Shown here: piece by piece, positions 48,775-61,700 of the stretch | Position numbering within the stretch: the stretch's first letter is position 1 | Layout of the letters: every line of letters begins with the position of its first letter | From: Epiperipatus broadwayi | Lineage: Eukaryota > Onychophora > Udeonychophora > Euonychophora > Peripatidae | Direction of reading: 5' to 3' | DNA: 64,000 nucleotides | NCBI GenBank assembly: GCA_028023455.1 | Contig: JAQFVV010012402.1 | Span: forward strand, 12,570,292-12,634,291 | Notes under the pieces: generated by a model | What the model saw: the letters and a program-made list of their open reading frames with translations, nothing else | What the model was told of the DNA's origin: nothing | Databases searched by the model: none | Made by a program: the position numbers and the translations under genes

Positions 48775-49420
48775 AAAAAAAAAAATTAAAATTCACAAAT
48801 TTTACGATATTCAGCAGCCATTTTTCCTTATGTGAGCATCGTATGTGATCACGCTTAAAAAAAAAAAGTAAAATTTGTAAATAAATTTTACAATATTGCC
48901 AGCAACTGTTTTTCTATTTTAGAACACTGTATACAATTATATATATTATTAAAATTCTTCAAGTTATATTGAAAGCATATCCATTTTATTCTTCCTTTAT
49001 TTTCCTTTCCAAATTTGATGCATAGTATCTCGTGTAGTAAAATATTATCTAAGAGAAATAATGCTCAGTTTTACAAAATTTTAGAACATACTTAAACTTA
49101 ATATTCTTTTAAAAACATTAAAATAATTAGAGATCTTAATTTCCCGATAAAGAGACCAATCTATTATGTTTCTATAAGATAAAAAAATTATTGAAAAAAA
49201 AAAACGAATATCACCCAGAACATATTTAACAGTGATAAAAGTCAGATATTTCATTATTTACTTTATTTTAAAAATAAAAATACAATAGTTAGGTTTTTTT
49301 TATTTATTCTTATTGCTTCAGTGAAAGCGTGGGTTCTCAATTTATTATTAATAACTAGGTTATTATTTTTTAAAATTTTGTTTATACTATAATCTTGATT
49401 TATATATTTATGCACATCTT

Positions 49421-49479
49421 TAAAACAGGCAAAACTCACTATAGGTATTGCCACACACAGTGAGTTTTGCCTGTTTTAA
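49421..49479. repeat. Deleted copy of the same MITE family, compact hairpin
   Basis: TAAAACAGGCAAAACTCACT (49421-49440) pairs perfectly with AGTGAGTTTTGCCTGTTTTA (49460-49479) around a 19-base loop. The interior of the full element is missing. Confidence 0.75.
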
Positions 49480-50968
49480 CAACAGTTATACACAAGCATA
49501 AGAGGTGGTGGTCATGTGATATTTATTGGTTTATACACATCTTTGTTATATATATATGTGTGTGTATTGAGAAATGCTGCACACTTGCAGTTCAATAAAC
49601 AATATGTATTCTTTTCTAATCATTGTCTATCAATAAAATGTAGGCTATTATGTTTGAACACGAGGGTTACTTGGAACAAAATGTACCATAGTTTGCAGCT
49701 CCACTATAAGTAGTTCTTTATTATTAACTGAAGTTGCCTTGACAACAGATTGCTGATTTTCTATTGTTTTATTTAAACTTTAGCTGTTATGTAATTTACA
49801 TATGATAACAGTTAACTATTGGCATCTCATGGTTTAATATATATAACCAATATTTTTCATGTAAGTAGAGATTTGTGTATATTAGTCTTTATGTAAATAT
49901 AATTCATATACCACAACTCATAACTACTATGTATGTATTATATACTATTTTTTTCAGAGAAATATAAAAAAAGATCAAAAATCTTCTTTCTTTTTCTTTA
50001 AAATATAAGAAACAATTTAATTTACTTTGTTTAAATATAAGTATTTCATTAATCCAAATTATTTGCAGCACATTGGTATTAAAATAAAACGATATATACA
50101 TAAATAATTAATGAGATATTATTTTATATAAACAATTAATATTTGACTCCAAAATTAGAAGTTAATGGACTATAATAAATCATTTCTACAAATCTTATTA
50201 ACACAAACATAAAGAATAGCAATTTACAAGAATTATACAAATATTGGCAATAAAATGCATTTGCTTTCTAAACAATACATTGATTTAAGGAACAATAAAT
50301 CAAAAGGAACATCAATAATAACTTTAAATACTATACAAATAATTATAATATATATATTTACATCGATTTTTTTTTTTTTGGTAATGATTTTCAAGGGATG
50401 AGGATTCATTCATATGCTTATTGTATTTATGATTTGGAATTTGAATTTAGATAATACTAAAAAATTTTTCAAGTAGCTGAAGATTTCCAAACAAGCTTGG
50501 GATTTTTTTCAGTTAGCAATCCAGCTACTCATCTAACTGTTAGTCAGCAAATGAATATCAAGCTATTCTTCAGTATAAACAAACAAAAAAAAAAAACTAT
50601 TAATTACTGTACGGTAGCAATAATCTGATAAGTATTGTTTCTCTTTCACTGTTCCTCTGTAGAGGAATGCAAATTAAATCTTTGTTTTTAATGAGCTATT
50701 TTAATACTGTCTGATCTTTTCCTGACACACAATTATCGCCTTATTTAAATAAACTGTAAAATTTCAAAAATTCATATGTAAATTAAAACAAAGTTAATAA
50801 TATTATAATTTATAATGACAACTGAAAATATATATGTTCAGTTTTGTTATAATAATTTCATCTAAATGTTACCATGATGAATTATATCATGTAATATACT
50901 GACTTTAATTCACTTATATATTAAATCCCATTCCTCATAAATTTAATACAAAACTGTCTTTAATAAAA

Positions 50969-51430
50969 TAGATAGTTTAAATCTGACAGAGATCAGCAGT
51001 GTAATATATTATCATGCATTATAGATGATGATAATCACATACATAAAATTATATACAACACAGAATATGGCAATAAGACTATCAAAACATGAATTAATAG
51101 AAAAAACAAAACAGATGAAAAAAGAAATTAAACCAAGATGGTCTGAAAAATGACATCTCAAAAGACTACTTCAATTACAAATCTAAGTTATCCACAATAG
51201 ATAGTTTAAATCTGACAAAGACCAGCAATGTAATATATTATCATGCATGATAGATGATGATAATCATATACATAAAACTATAAAATTTTTACGCAACATA
51301 TGTGGTAATACGACTACCAAAACATGAAATGATAAAAAAACAAAACAGACGAGAAACTAAATACCAAAATAGTCTGAAAAATATCATTTCAAAAGACTAC
51401 TTCAATCAGAAATCCAAGTTATCCATAGGG
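50969..51430. repeat. Diverged tandem duplication, ~228-bp unit
   Basis: ATAGATAGTTTAAATCTGAC occurs at 50969 and 51197, each followed by matching blocks (TAATATATTATCATGCAT, AAAAGACTACTTCAAT). Confidence 0.8.
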
Positions 51431-52712
51431 CAAACTCCAACAAACCTACTCAAATATTTATAATAAAAATGCAATATTACATTATGCTCTTAGACTCATG
51501 AAGATCAGATACATATATCATGTTTTGTATAAATATGTACATTGAAATTCAAGTATAAGTTTTGTATTCCAGAAAAAGTAAAGAAAATATATTTGAGAAA
51601 TATATTTTAGATCGCTAAATGATAAGAATTTAATTAATGATTAAATTTGTGTAGACTGTAACAATGGAAAATATTTACGTATTTGCAATAAGAAAATTGT
51701 GTTTGATAATTGCCAAGAAATATTTGCTAATTATAAATATTTCTTGATACAATAGAAATTAAAAATACTAATAAGAAATACAAGAATGATAACAATCAAG
51801 AATAAATTCTGGATTGCCGGAGACTGAAAGAAGCTAAAGTGATAGTGTAGCGCTATAGTGCAAAGCCATGTGTGATTGCGAGCAGCAGCTGAATAGAGCC
51901 AAAGTGTTTATGAAACTAAAGCCAGAAAAAATCGTCCAGAAAGCAGCCAGTTGTTAACTGTGTCATGGGATAAATACTGTATTCGAGTGTATCAATAACT
52001 TTTCATTATTAATTACATTTCATCATTTATTGATTTATTTATTGTTGTATTTGTTGGTATTCTTAGTGCTTGCATTCAAATACACACATGTGCACTACTT
52101 CATTCTAAACATGCATCTTTTTTTATAGATGCCATAAGCATTATTTTCCCCTCATTACAGAGCTTGCCTTTTATACCTGTTTTGCACAAATTGCTTCAGA
52201 TATATATTCATACTGTTAATTATAATATATTATTAATTCAAATCCATTAATTATTAATGTTAACTTATATCAAAAAATTCCAAATCACTTTACACTTCAG
52301 GTAATTGAAGCAACTGGAAAAAAATACGATGTAATAGACTCTTTCACATTTGTATTTATCATTTCAAAATATATGTTTTTTTATTAGAGATGGTATTGGT
52401 AAATTTGTAGCATTAGAATAAACAATTTTGTACTTGGTTCTCTTTCCGACTGTGTAATGCGTCCGCCTGATGGCACTGTTGCTTGCAAAAATAATGAAAT
52501 GTAAGGTTACCGGGCCGATAATTTTTTTGCTTTCTGCTCTCTGCCAATTTTTAAAAAATTTACGATGGGAAATTATGTTTACAACATTAATGATGGTATT
52601 TAACACAATTTTCATTTTAAAATTATATAAAACCAAGAGTCTGAAAATGTGTTTTATTTTTTGACTGAAATTTAGAAAAAAAACATGCACTAGTCTAAGT
52701 GAACCAATATGC

Positions 52713-52729
52713 GGGGGGGGGGGGGGGGG
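52713..52729 (+). repeat. Homopolymer G(17)
   Basis: A run of 17 G residues in otherwise AT-rich intron sequence. It may be a true guanine tract or a sequencing or assembly artefact. Confidence 0.9.
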
Positions 52730-53056
52730 ACTCCGATGCAATCACTATTTTTAAATATCCAAATCATAAAATGTTTTTAATTCTTAACAATTATATCTTA
52801 ACAAAATATCACACTTAACATTAAATTTTTTTTCTTTTTTCTTTTTTAACTATTACACATTTCCTTTAGCAGCAAAAAGATTGAAAATAAATCTCTTCTC
52901 TACAAATTGCTAGCACGTTTCTAGAAAATATTTAAATGTGATTGAAATGCACCCAATAGATGATTTTACTTCTTTTTTTTTTATGTAATCATTCAGTACA
53001 TGAATAAACACATACATATACAATGCAAACATACATTAAATAAATAAAAAACTTAC

Positions 53057-53149
53057 TCTTCAACATCAGTACCAAGCCAAATCTGAGTAACTGGTGCAAG
53101 AAGTTCTTGTATAAAGGCAGATTGTTTTACATAATCTTGAAACTGATTA
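53057..53149 (-). CDS. XPO5: XPO5 exon (most 5' exon found)
   Basis: Acceptor TCTTTTAATAG with a pyrimidine-rich tract (AG 53151-53150), donor GAAGA|GTAAGT (53056-53055). 93 bp, entering with one base of a split codon and leaving with two. It encodes NQFQDYVKQSAFIQELL and APVTQIWLGTDVEE, typical helical HEAT-repeat sequence of exportins. The exons before this one, for the amino-terminal two thirds of the protein, were not found in 53150-64000 and probably lie further right, outside the window. Confidence 0.8.
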
Positions 53150-56100
53150 CTATTAAAAGAAATATATATATATATTCTAACCTTACTCTCGTGCATCCTC
53201 ACTTCCAGATAATACATGATATGAAATAAAACGGGTTCTATCTCAGTTAATAATTAATAACTAAAATATTCAGCATTAAAATTAAAATATTTCACTAGCT
53301 CAAATTTAAAATACGAATAAGGTTCAGTTTATAAAATAAATTAAATAAATATTTAATATTTTCATGAGACTTGAAGTGAAAATACAGGTGACAAGATAAA
53401 TTACATTGAGCTAATATCCCACAGGATACTACCTCAATGGCATAAGAACACTATCCCCCCTTATTACTATTTCAAATAACAAACTCATAGTATTCTTACG
53501 ACTTTAATAACTTCTACTCACTAAGATTAAACCAATAATTAAATCTTAATCTTCTATTTAATAATAATCTAGCTCAATAAAATAATCTCAGGTTCATAAA
53601 GTTTATTCTAAGTTAATTTTAAAATATGGTAGTAAAATATGAGAAGGGATTTTATGTCATAATCTACTACACTGAAACTAATAATAATAAATAACAATAA
53701 TAATATTCTTCATTGTTTAATTACTACTGGATATCTTTTCTTTTTACTATAATTTTATTACCATAATAAAATAATGAAATAATATAATATGATCTTATAT
53801 CTTCATGTAATGATATAATAAATACGTGGTAGCATATGATAATCTGATAAACAAAGGATGTGTGGCAACTGATAGCATATAATTTAATATAATATTGTGA
53901 TAACTGATTTATGACCAATAAAATAATGTAAGATTATGATTATTTAATTATAATGAATACCAATAAAATATTTAAAATTCTTAAAATAATTCTCTATTCA
54001 TCTTTTGTGCAAAATTATATATTTGTTTCAATTATTATGCATATATCGTGATTTCATGCAGCGATGTGGAGAAATAAATAACTCGGACACAAAATCTTTG
54101 AAATAACAAAATTTAACAAAGTTTATTACTAACAACAAATAAATAAACAATTTATTTACACTATTTACAGTGGATATCCTTAACTTTTTTACTTTACAGT
54201 TTGATCTACCGGGTTATAAAAAAAAAAAATTTATATTTCAATTATTTTTTTTTTTTTTTAGATTTAGGACAAAATTTTAAAAAAAAATGTTACTATTGGG
54301 TTTCTCATTATGGTTAACTTATTACAAATATATTTATCTACTTTATTAGCAACAGCATTTTATCCTTAATATTATTAAACTATCTCATTTTAAAAAAAAT
54401 TCATACTTAGAAAACATTCTATAGAAAACAAAATTTTATAATGAGTATGGATTTCTCAAAATATAAAAAAAAATTTCATCTTGCAAAGTCAAAGATGTAA
54501 CACAAAATATTATCCAAAATTCAGTTCTAGATTTTAGTATTTATCACACAATGTTTACTAATCATAATATATTCTTCTTTAAGCCTTACTTTAGTATGAT
54601 ATAAGTGTAATCATCAATATATTTCTGTTAATCAATAAACAAAAAATATACTATGCATATTGTTTACATAATTTACATTGTACTATTGTATTTTAAAAAT
54701 ATGCAATACTTATTTTTCTCTTAAAAAAAAATAATACTAAAGCTTTTAAAATTATTATCACTTTAAAGAAAATATCTTTGTTTAGATACCCTATTTAAAA
54801 AATTTTATATTTCATTTCCGAAATAAAATTCAAAATATATTCTATGATTCTTTTTTTTCCTTAGGAAACTTTGGATCTTCAATTTTAAGTTATAACTTCC
54901 TATTCCTTCTAAGCAAATAAACCAATCTTATACAAAACGATAGCATAAACTAAGTTCTAAATTATTTATCATTTCTCTTAAACATATCTTACTGAATGAT
55001 GCAGTTACATGAAATAAAGACAGCGAAAACATATGCATAGGATTAAGGAAGAAAGCTAGAGTATTACTCTTAACATATCTCAAAATCATGGCACAGCGCG
55101 AAGAGGTATGACATTTACCTGCCTAATATCCTCTAGTACAGGGATGATGTTAAAGCTATTTCTTCAGCATTATTAGAACATCAAATATTTAAAGAAATAT
55201 AAACACTGTCCAAATAAAATGTGTATCAGTCATAGGGCTTTGTTAACTATGCTGATATTCACATAAAGACTAAATATTATTTCTATTCCCTATCATATCC
55301 TATTTCTTAAAAACATCATCTTGGTTTCCTGTTCACTAAGTACTTCCAAGCCACTATCTCAACATTATTTCTCAAGATTTTCCACATCTTACATCGATAA
55401 ATAACTATCTGCATTTACAAAACAATAAACAAAATTCATTAATAGTAGAGTTTTTAAAAATGTTCTCCTCCAAGCGCGTTAAAGTTTAAAATAAAAATAA
55501 TTATTAATCCATTTAGTAAAATTTATAGAAAATAATCCTTGGTTTTAGTATTTAGGACAATAATTATTAAATCATAATATTAATTAATCCCGTGAAGCTT
55601 CTTAATCTTCTCTACCAATATTCTCTGTGTATCCGATGCATCAATCCATCTAATTTAACTTTAAAAATATTCGATAAACTTTTAAGTACTATTTGTATTT
55701 CCATGGATCCATCTTTTATTCATCTATGTGTTCACTTTTTTATATATGTTTCCTTCTTGATACATTTAAACTTTCGTTTGGTATTTTTATAAATCTCTTT
55801 TAAAAAAAAAAACTTCAAGTACTTTTAAACAAATCTTTTCTACATACATTTTTAAATAATTCTAAGACCGGATATTTTAATATCAAAAAACGCTTCTGTT
55901 ACATATTTTCCTGGGCTCTTTCTTTAATTCTTGAAAACACTTTTAAAAAATGCCACCTTCAGAAAGTATATAACACTTTACTCCTTTGAACATAATATTC
56001 TATAAAATAATTCATGAGACATAACTGTCTTATCACCATTTTAAAATAAATCTTAGATAAACTTATAAATAATACGTTTCAATACATTTTTTAGACTCCG

Positions 56101-57980
56101 TATAATGTCCGAGCTGTGGTTTTTTTATGTACCAAAACAGTTCTCCGGTGAAGTATTAATAAAGCTGTATCAATAAATATTCCAAACATTTTTTCAGCAT
56201 TACAACTTATATCCATTTTATTTCGTAGTATATCCATTTTTTATTGCGAAGTTTAGGTTAAATTTTTAGATAAAATACGACTGATAAAGGAACTTTAAAA
56301 AATTTAACAAAGCATGTTAAATGAAATTATTAAAATATTTTTTAGTTTACACTCTCTTTTTTGCAAGTTACTTTTAAAATATTAATTAATTTTTGCAAAT
56401 AAATTATAAGAAAGTACTAAAAAAAAAAATTGACTAAAATAAAATTTTTTAAAAATACTATCTTTTTGATAGTTATAATTTATCTTTCTCCGGTTTCAAT
56501 ACATTATTAATCTCCCCCGATAACCCCGTGCAATTCATATTTATAGTCTGTAAGAATACCTATTCCTATTCGTTAATTCTTACTTTAGCTTGAGAACAAA
56601 TTTACATATTTTTAGTTTATAGTAGAATTGAATTTCAAAAATTAGAAATTATGACATAATAAAATGTAAAAAATATTATTTAAAATACCACTTTTAATTC
56701 AATTATAACTTTATTTAAATTATTTAATCTTTTAAAATAACTATTAAAATAATATTTAATAACTTATTCCATTTCTTAATATTCAATTTATCTATTTTTA
56801 TTTAAATAAAATATTTAATTTTTATATTATGAATGTATTCGTCTTTATTACATCATTTAAGCATTTGGAAATAACTACGTAATATTTTAATATTCACTTC
56901 TATGATAATAATCATTATATCCAACTCTATAATACACAAACTTTGTTATTAAATTCTAACAAGCGTGTGTGTGAAAGTATACATTAAAAGTCACATGATT
57001 AATAACTTTGACAGACGATTTTTAATTTATTTCTCTGCCCAGATTTATAAAATTGATACACTTATTATATTATATAATATAATTATAAAAAAATTTGGAA
57101 GAATAATTTTAAAAATATAGAACTAGATATAATTTTCACCATCACAAAGTTTATTTTTAAAATGTATGATATTAATTTTTGCTTATTAAATATGACTTTA
57201 TAAATTTAAAATATAACATTTATTAAACTATACGTTTTAAACTGTTAAAATCGAATTTTTAAATATACTTTTAATTATTTATAGCTGTGTTATTCATATG
57301 CAACTATATTTAAAGCTTTACATAACTATTTTTAAATGATTTTATATACTACGTATTTTCTTTAGCTTTAAATTGTACTTTTAAAAATATAATCGACAAA
57401 CTATAATTAATGTATTAAAAGAACATATTCTAAAATTTAAAATTTTTAGTAATTGACTGTTATGAACTATTACTGACCTATAGAAAAGGGCACAATATAT
57501 ATATATTTACAATGTACTCACAAGATTCTATACACATAGCAAGTTTAAATTAAAACTAATTAGACTTTGGTTGCAATTAATTTTTTTTTTACAAATATAT
57601 TTTTTTTAAAAAAAAAAGTCATAAATTAACCATTGCAATAGCAACATGACAGCATTCCAACTCAGATGAGTAATAAAGCCAAAATCTGTAATAAAGGTGA
57701 GAGATTAATAGACTAGACAGACATCAAAAAAACATACAAAATAGCAAAGCATAAAATTTTAGGGAAAAAGGCTATCCAGACATGATACTACTAAAAAAAT
57801 GACTGCAATAAAATTAATCCAAAATACTGCTATATTTTACGTAATGAAGTAATTTATTAAATAACTTCTGATATGATTCACAATGAAAAGTAGTTAGATA
57901 ATTTTTATTCAGTAAATCAAAAACTGAAGCAATGAACATAGTTAGCAATTACCCCAATTATACAATAGTAATGAATGTCA
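53150..57980. other. AT-rich sequence upstream of the last XPO5 exon found
   Basis: No exon was recognised. Near 54067 a stretch resembles an LTR end in minus orientation, but no partner was found. T-tract/A-tract runs occur at 57600-57617. Confidence 0.45.
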
Positions 57981-58393
57981 ACACTAAAATAATCATGTTA
58001 AAAAAAATTCTCTGCTTAATCAATAGAAATTATGAACAAAGGCAAAACTCTCCATACAATAGTGCCACCCTGTGCCAAACAGAGTAATCAATGGATGCCA
58101 GAAGGCTTGTGCATAAAATCCCTATCTAATACCTACTATCCAATATCCCCAGACTAGTTTCTGGCTTGTGGCCATCATCAGTGAGGAGCCTTGGATCTGA
58201 GAGCACTGCACCTAGATCTTAGGATCTAATGCAACCCTCCAGCACTAGATATGGATTTTATGCACAAGCCTTCTGGCATCCATTGATTACTTTGTTTGGC
58301 ACAGGATGGCACTACTGTATGGAGAGTTTTGCCTTTGTTCATAATTTCTATTGATTAAGCAGGGAATTTTTTTTAACATGATTATTTTAGTGT
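57981..58393. mobile_element. MITE family 'GCAAAACTC', copy with extended 142-bp arms
   Basis: Left arm 57981-58122 and right arm 58252-58393 are near-identical inverted copies, including AACAAAGGCAAAACTCTCC, GTGCCACCCTGTGCCAAAC and CCAGAAGGCTTGTGCATAAA. The outer 45 bp of each arm are not shared with the copy at 48282 and look like LINE sequence, as if the inversion duplicated the flank. Confidence 0.8.
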
Positions 58394-58401
58394 ATAATTT
58401 T

Positions 58402-58740
58402 GTAAATTATGTAAGGAAGAAATAGAAAATATTAGGCATTTGTTAATTGAATGTAAATGTTTGAAAACAGAAAGGGTACATATAATGAAGTTGTGGAAAA
58501 ATAAATATGAAAAGAGTGATTATACAGAAAGTGAATTATAGGTTTTTATGCTGGGTTTGGGAAAAGATAAGGGGATTTAGATATAAAGGTTATAGAGTTG
58601 ACAAAGATTATGTTGTGCAAATGGGATAGAGCAGATTATGGGTAAATTTAGAGTGGGGAATGTAAAATAAAGTGGCTAACAGGTTTATCTTGACATAATT
58701 GCTGAGATATTCTTGACTTCGTTTAGGGAGAAGCCATAAT
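58402..58740 (+). pseudogene. LINE C-terminal zinc-finger fragment
   Basis: Directly after the MITE the plus strand reads FCKLCKEEIENIRHLLIEC, a C-x2-C-x8-H-x4-C pattern typical of the carboxyl end of non-LTR retrotransposons. It continues with LKTERVHIMKLWKNKY to a stop, and the remaining 0.2 kb is broken. Without the RT domain the clade cannot be named. Confidence 0.65.
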
Positions 58741-61700
58741 ACATCACATCACATCCTTTGTTTACAACAATTATGTGCTAGTATAGAGATGGTGATCATG
58801 TGATGTTTAGAAATTATGAAGTGATTCACTAAATGGTTATTTATAAGCATAATTATTCATTATACTTTTAAATGATTATTAAATTTGAAACAAAAATTGT
58901 ATACGCATTTGGGTACAAAAAACAATTAGGCACAAGTACTAGTGCTATGGTAAAATTTCACTTCACTCATGTAATGTTTCAAGAGGTAAGAAAGCTAAAA
59001 TGAAACACAAGACAAAAATGATACTTTGTTATCATGATTAATAAGAGCAATACCAAAAACAGTAGATGAGAACTATAAATTTTTTTAAGTCATTTGTTTG
59101 AATGTAGCATAATCTGAAGCACAAAATAGGATCAACTGGGTTGCAGAGATAGTATTGAATGTTTGTCAGATTGCCCACTTGACATAAGGTTTATAATGAC
59201 ACAATTTTTTTTTTATAATCTATTCCAGGATATAATAAAAATATTATGAACATATAAACTTAATGGATATATAATTAATTGCATGGAGTGCATATCCTTT
59301 TATACAGATGGAATTTATTATTTGTGCAACTGATGCTTCTGTATTTAATACATTTATGAATAAATTTCTGATCCTGAACCACAGCTGCTGGATATTTTTT
59401 CCTTGATATAATCATTTGAAAATTCTGAAGTTAAATGTGGCCACCTACTTTAAAAAAAAATAATTCAGGACTATTCTAGCTTTAGCAACATCAATATCAT
59501 ATCCTTTAATCATTTGAACTTTTGCCTTTCTCTTAGTGAATCTTTATAATACCTTAAGATGTCTACAACATTCCCACTTAAATAGTATGTTTTTTATTAA
59601 TAATTATTTGAAGTATCTGCAAAATAATTCATTAATTATATAAAAAATAACTACTCAATTATCAAAAAAGTTTTTAGACTATCTCTGACCTCATTTTTCA
59701 TACACAGCATAGTGGAAAACTTAGACTAATTTCACCTAAAATGTTAGAAAAATAAAGAATGGTTTAAGTTTAGAATCCACAGTTATTTGTCTCACGTATT
59801 AAAACTAGTTATTTACTACTTTTTTCAAATATCTATTTAAGTACCTGTTATGTCTGGAAGTGGGATTCTTGCTCACCAGACAGTATGAAATTAGAAATTC
59901 TTCCCTGGGTAAAAACTACTAAGTTCAATTATTAGTATTTAATATAACTCTAGACAAATGATTACATTATTAATAGAATATATACAATTGACAATATATA
60001 CATGAACCCAAAGGCATACAGAAATTATAATAAAAGATCTATATGAACTGTTCAGTCCCTAAGCTTGCTTTTACACATTCAGAGGCAAGTTCTCTGGAAT
60101 AGAAGTTTAAGGTATGTATGATAACATCCAGCACCGAGGTTAAAAATCCATCAGCACACACGAAGCTTCTCCACACAAGTGAGTCTTTTTTTGCACTTGG
60201 CTGGCATAGATTGTCTAATTTCTTCTCTTCTGATTGGTTCCTATTTTCAAACCTGCTGATAAGATAATTAATTCATTTATTCGTGATACATCCTTGATCA
60301 TAGAAATTTACTTCTAATTAGTTATATCAATTTATTCTTAGAATCTTGAATGATTACTAATGATTTAATCAGGAACTCACAATAACTTAATTATTTTAGA
60401 TCTTATATAAGGGATGTTCTATCATCAGATTTTCAATGGAATGGATGGCTGAAGAGTTGAAGGATGGAGTAGATTAAAGCCTATTCATTAAAGTTTGAAG
60501 ATTTGCTATATTAATATAAATTGAGCACTGATTATATATATGTGGGAGATGATAATCTGGGTCAACTGACAAGTACTGGTTCCGCACGAAATATATATAT
60601 TGAAGATGATTTATCTTTTACACGTGTGTGGTCATGTGCATCGGTTGTATGAGAGATTGGATAGCTGAAGAGGCTTGAAAGTCTGTGTTCAAATCCCTTA
60701 TATAATTACATAATTCCAAGTATATAAATTATACTTGTATTCAATCAAACATTATTTTAGGTCTATATGTATTTAATGAAATAATTTCATTACTTACTTA
60801 TCTCTAGAGATTTAACTAATCACTATTTCATTCTACTTAGGAATTAATCTTTTCTGATCTCATTTTACTATTTATTTTATTTTTTAAGTTTTGCTAATCT
60901 TTGAAAAACTAGATGTTAATTTAATGATTTTAATTTATATATAAATATACTTATATGTATACATAATAGTACCCAATTTTTATGTTAAATATATTTTTAG
61001 GCAAAACTAAGAATTAATGTATATGGGCATCCTCAATAAATTAAATGCAAGAAATTTAATCACTGTGACTTCGTATATCAAAAACTAGTCTCAAATGCTA
61101 ACCATTCTAAAAAAGTTTGACTATTCTTAGACAGCTGCTTGCCAACATTGAGAATAGATTTTGTTTGGATCAGAAACATTCTCTATACATTTAATAAGTG
61201 CATTTTTTAGCAACTGATATATCAATTTCACTGACTGCCCAACTATTCCAAATTAAAGACTGCACTGATTTTTCCCATTGATAATAAAAAAATTGAGCTT
61301 TATTCTTAATAAAATTTATTTCTCAATGTCAATTCATTTTTCTAGGAAAGAAATCTATGTTATCTATTTATCTTTCAATCTTTTTGATAGAGAAACCATT
61401 TAAAATTTTAGAATAGCTTTCTTCAACAACTCTTAATAAACTTTTGATCATATGAAATTTTTGCATCCTCCTCTCTAATGTTTCTCTCCAATGCTGCCAA
61501 ATGGTTTTGGATCAATAGTATGCTGTTGTATCAGTATTGTGCTTTTACTCACACAAACAAGACTCTTTTGATGAGTTAACTTCAGTGTTTTAAGTTCATT
61601 TCCATGTATAAATAAATTAATATTGCCAAGTGTAAGCTTCTATACAATGAAATGGCTCATTATACAACATTATTGCTTTTTCAAGGTCAATAATTCCTGC

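Noticed and set aside
54060-57480. Possible solo LTR in minus orientation (end near TTATTTCTCCACA)
   Set aside because: No matching start, no flanking duplication and no second copy in the window.
59810-59920. Minus-strand exon-like stretch EEFLISYCLVSKNPTSRHN with a GTACTT donor
   Set aside because: No match to XPO5, poor acceptor context and no continuity with neighbouring exons.
60630-60715. tRNA-like A and B boxes (TGGATAGCTGAAGAGG, GTTCAAATCCC)
   Set aside because: No cloverleaf can be drawn with paired acceptor stem and anticodon; at best an old tRNA-derived SINE head, too weak to annotate.
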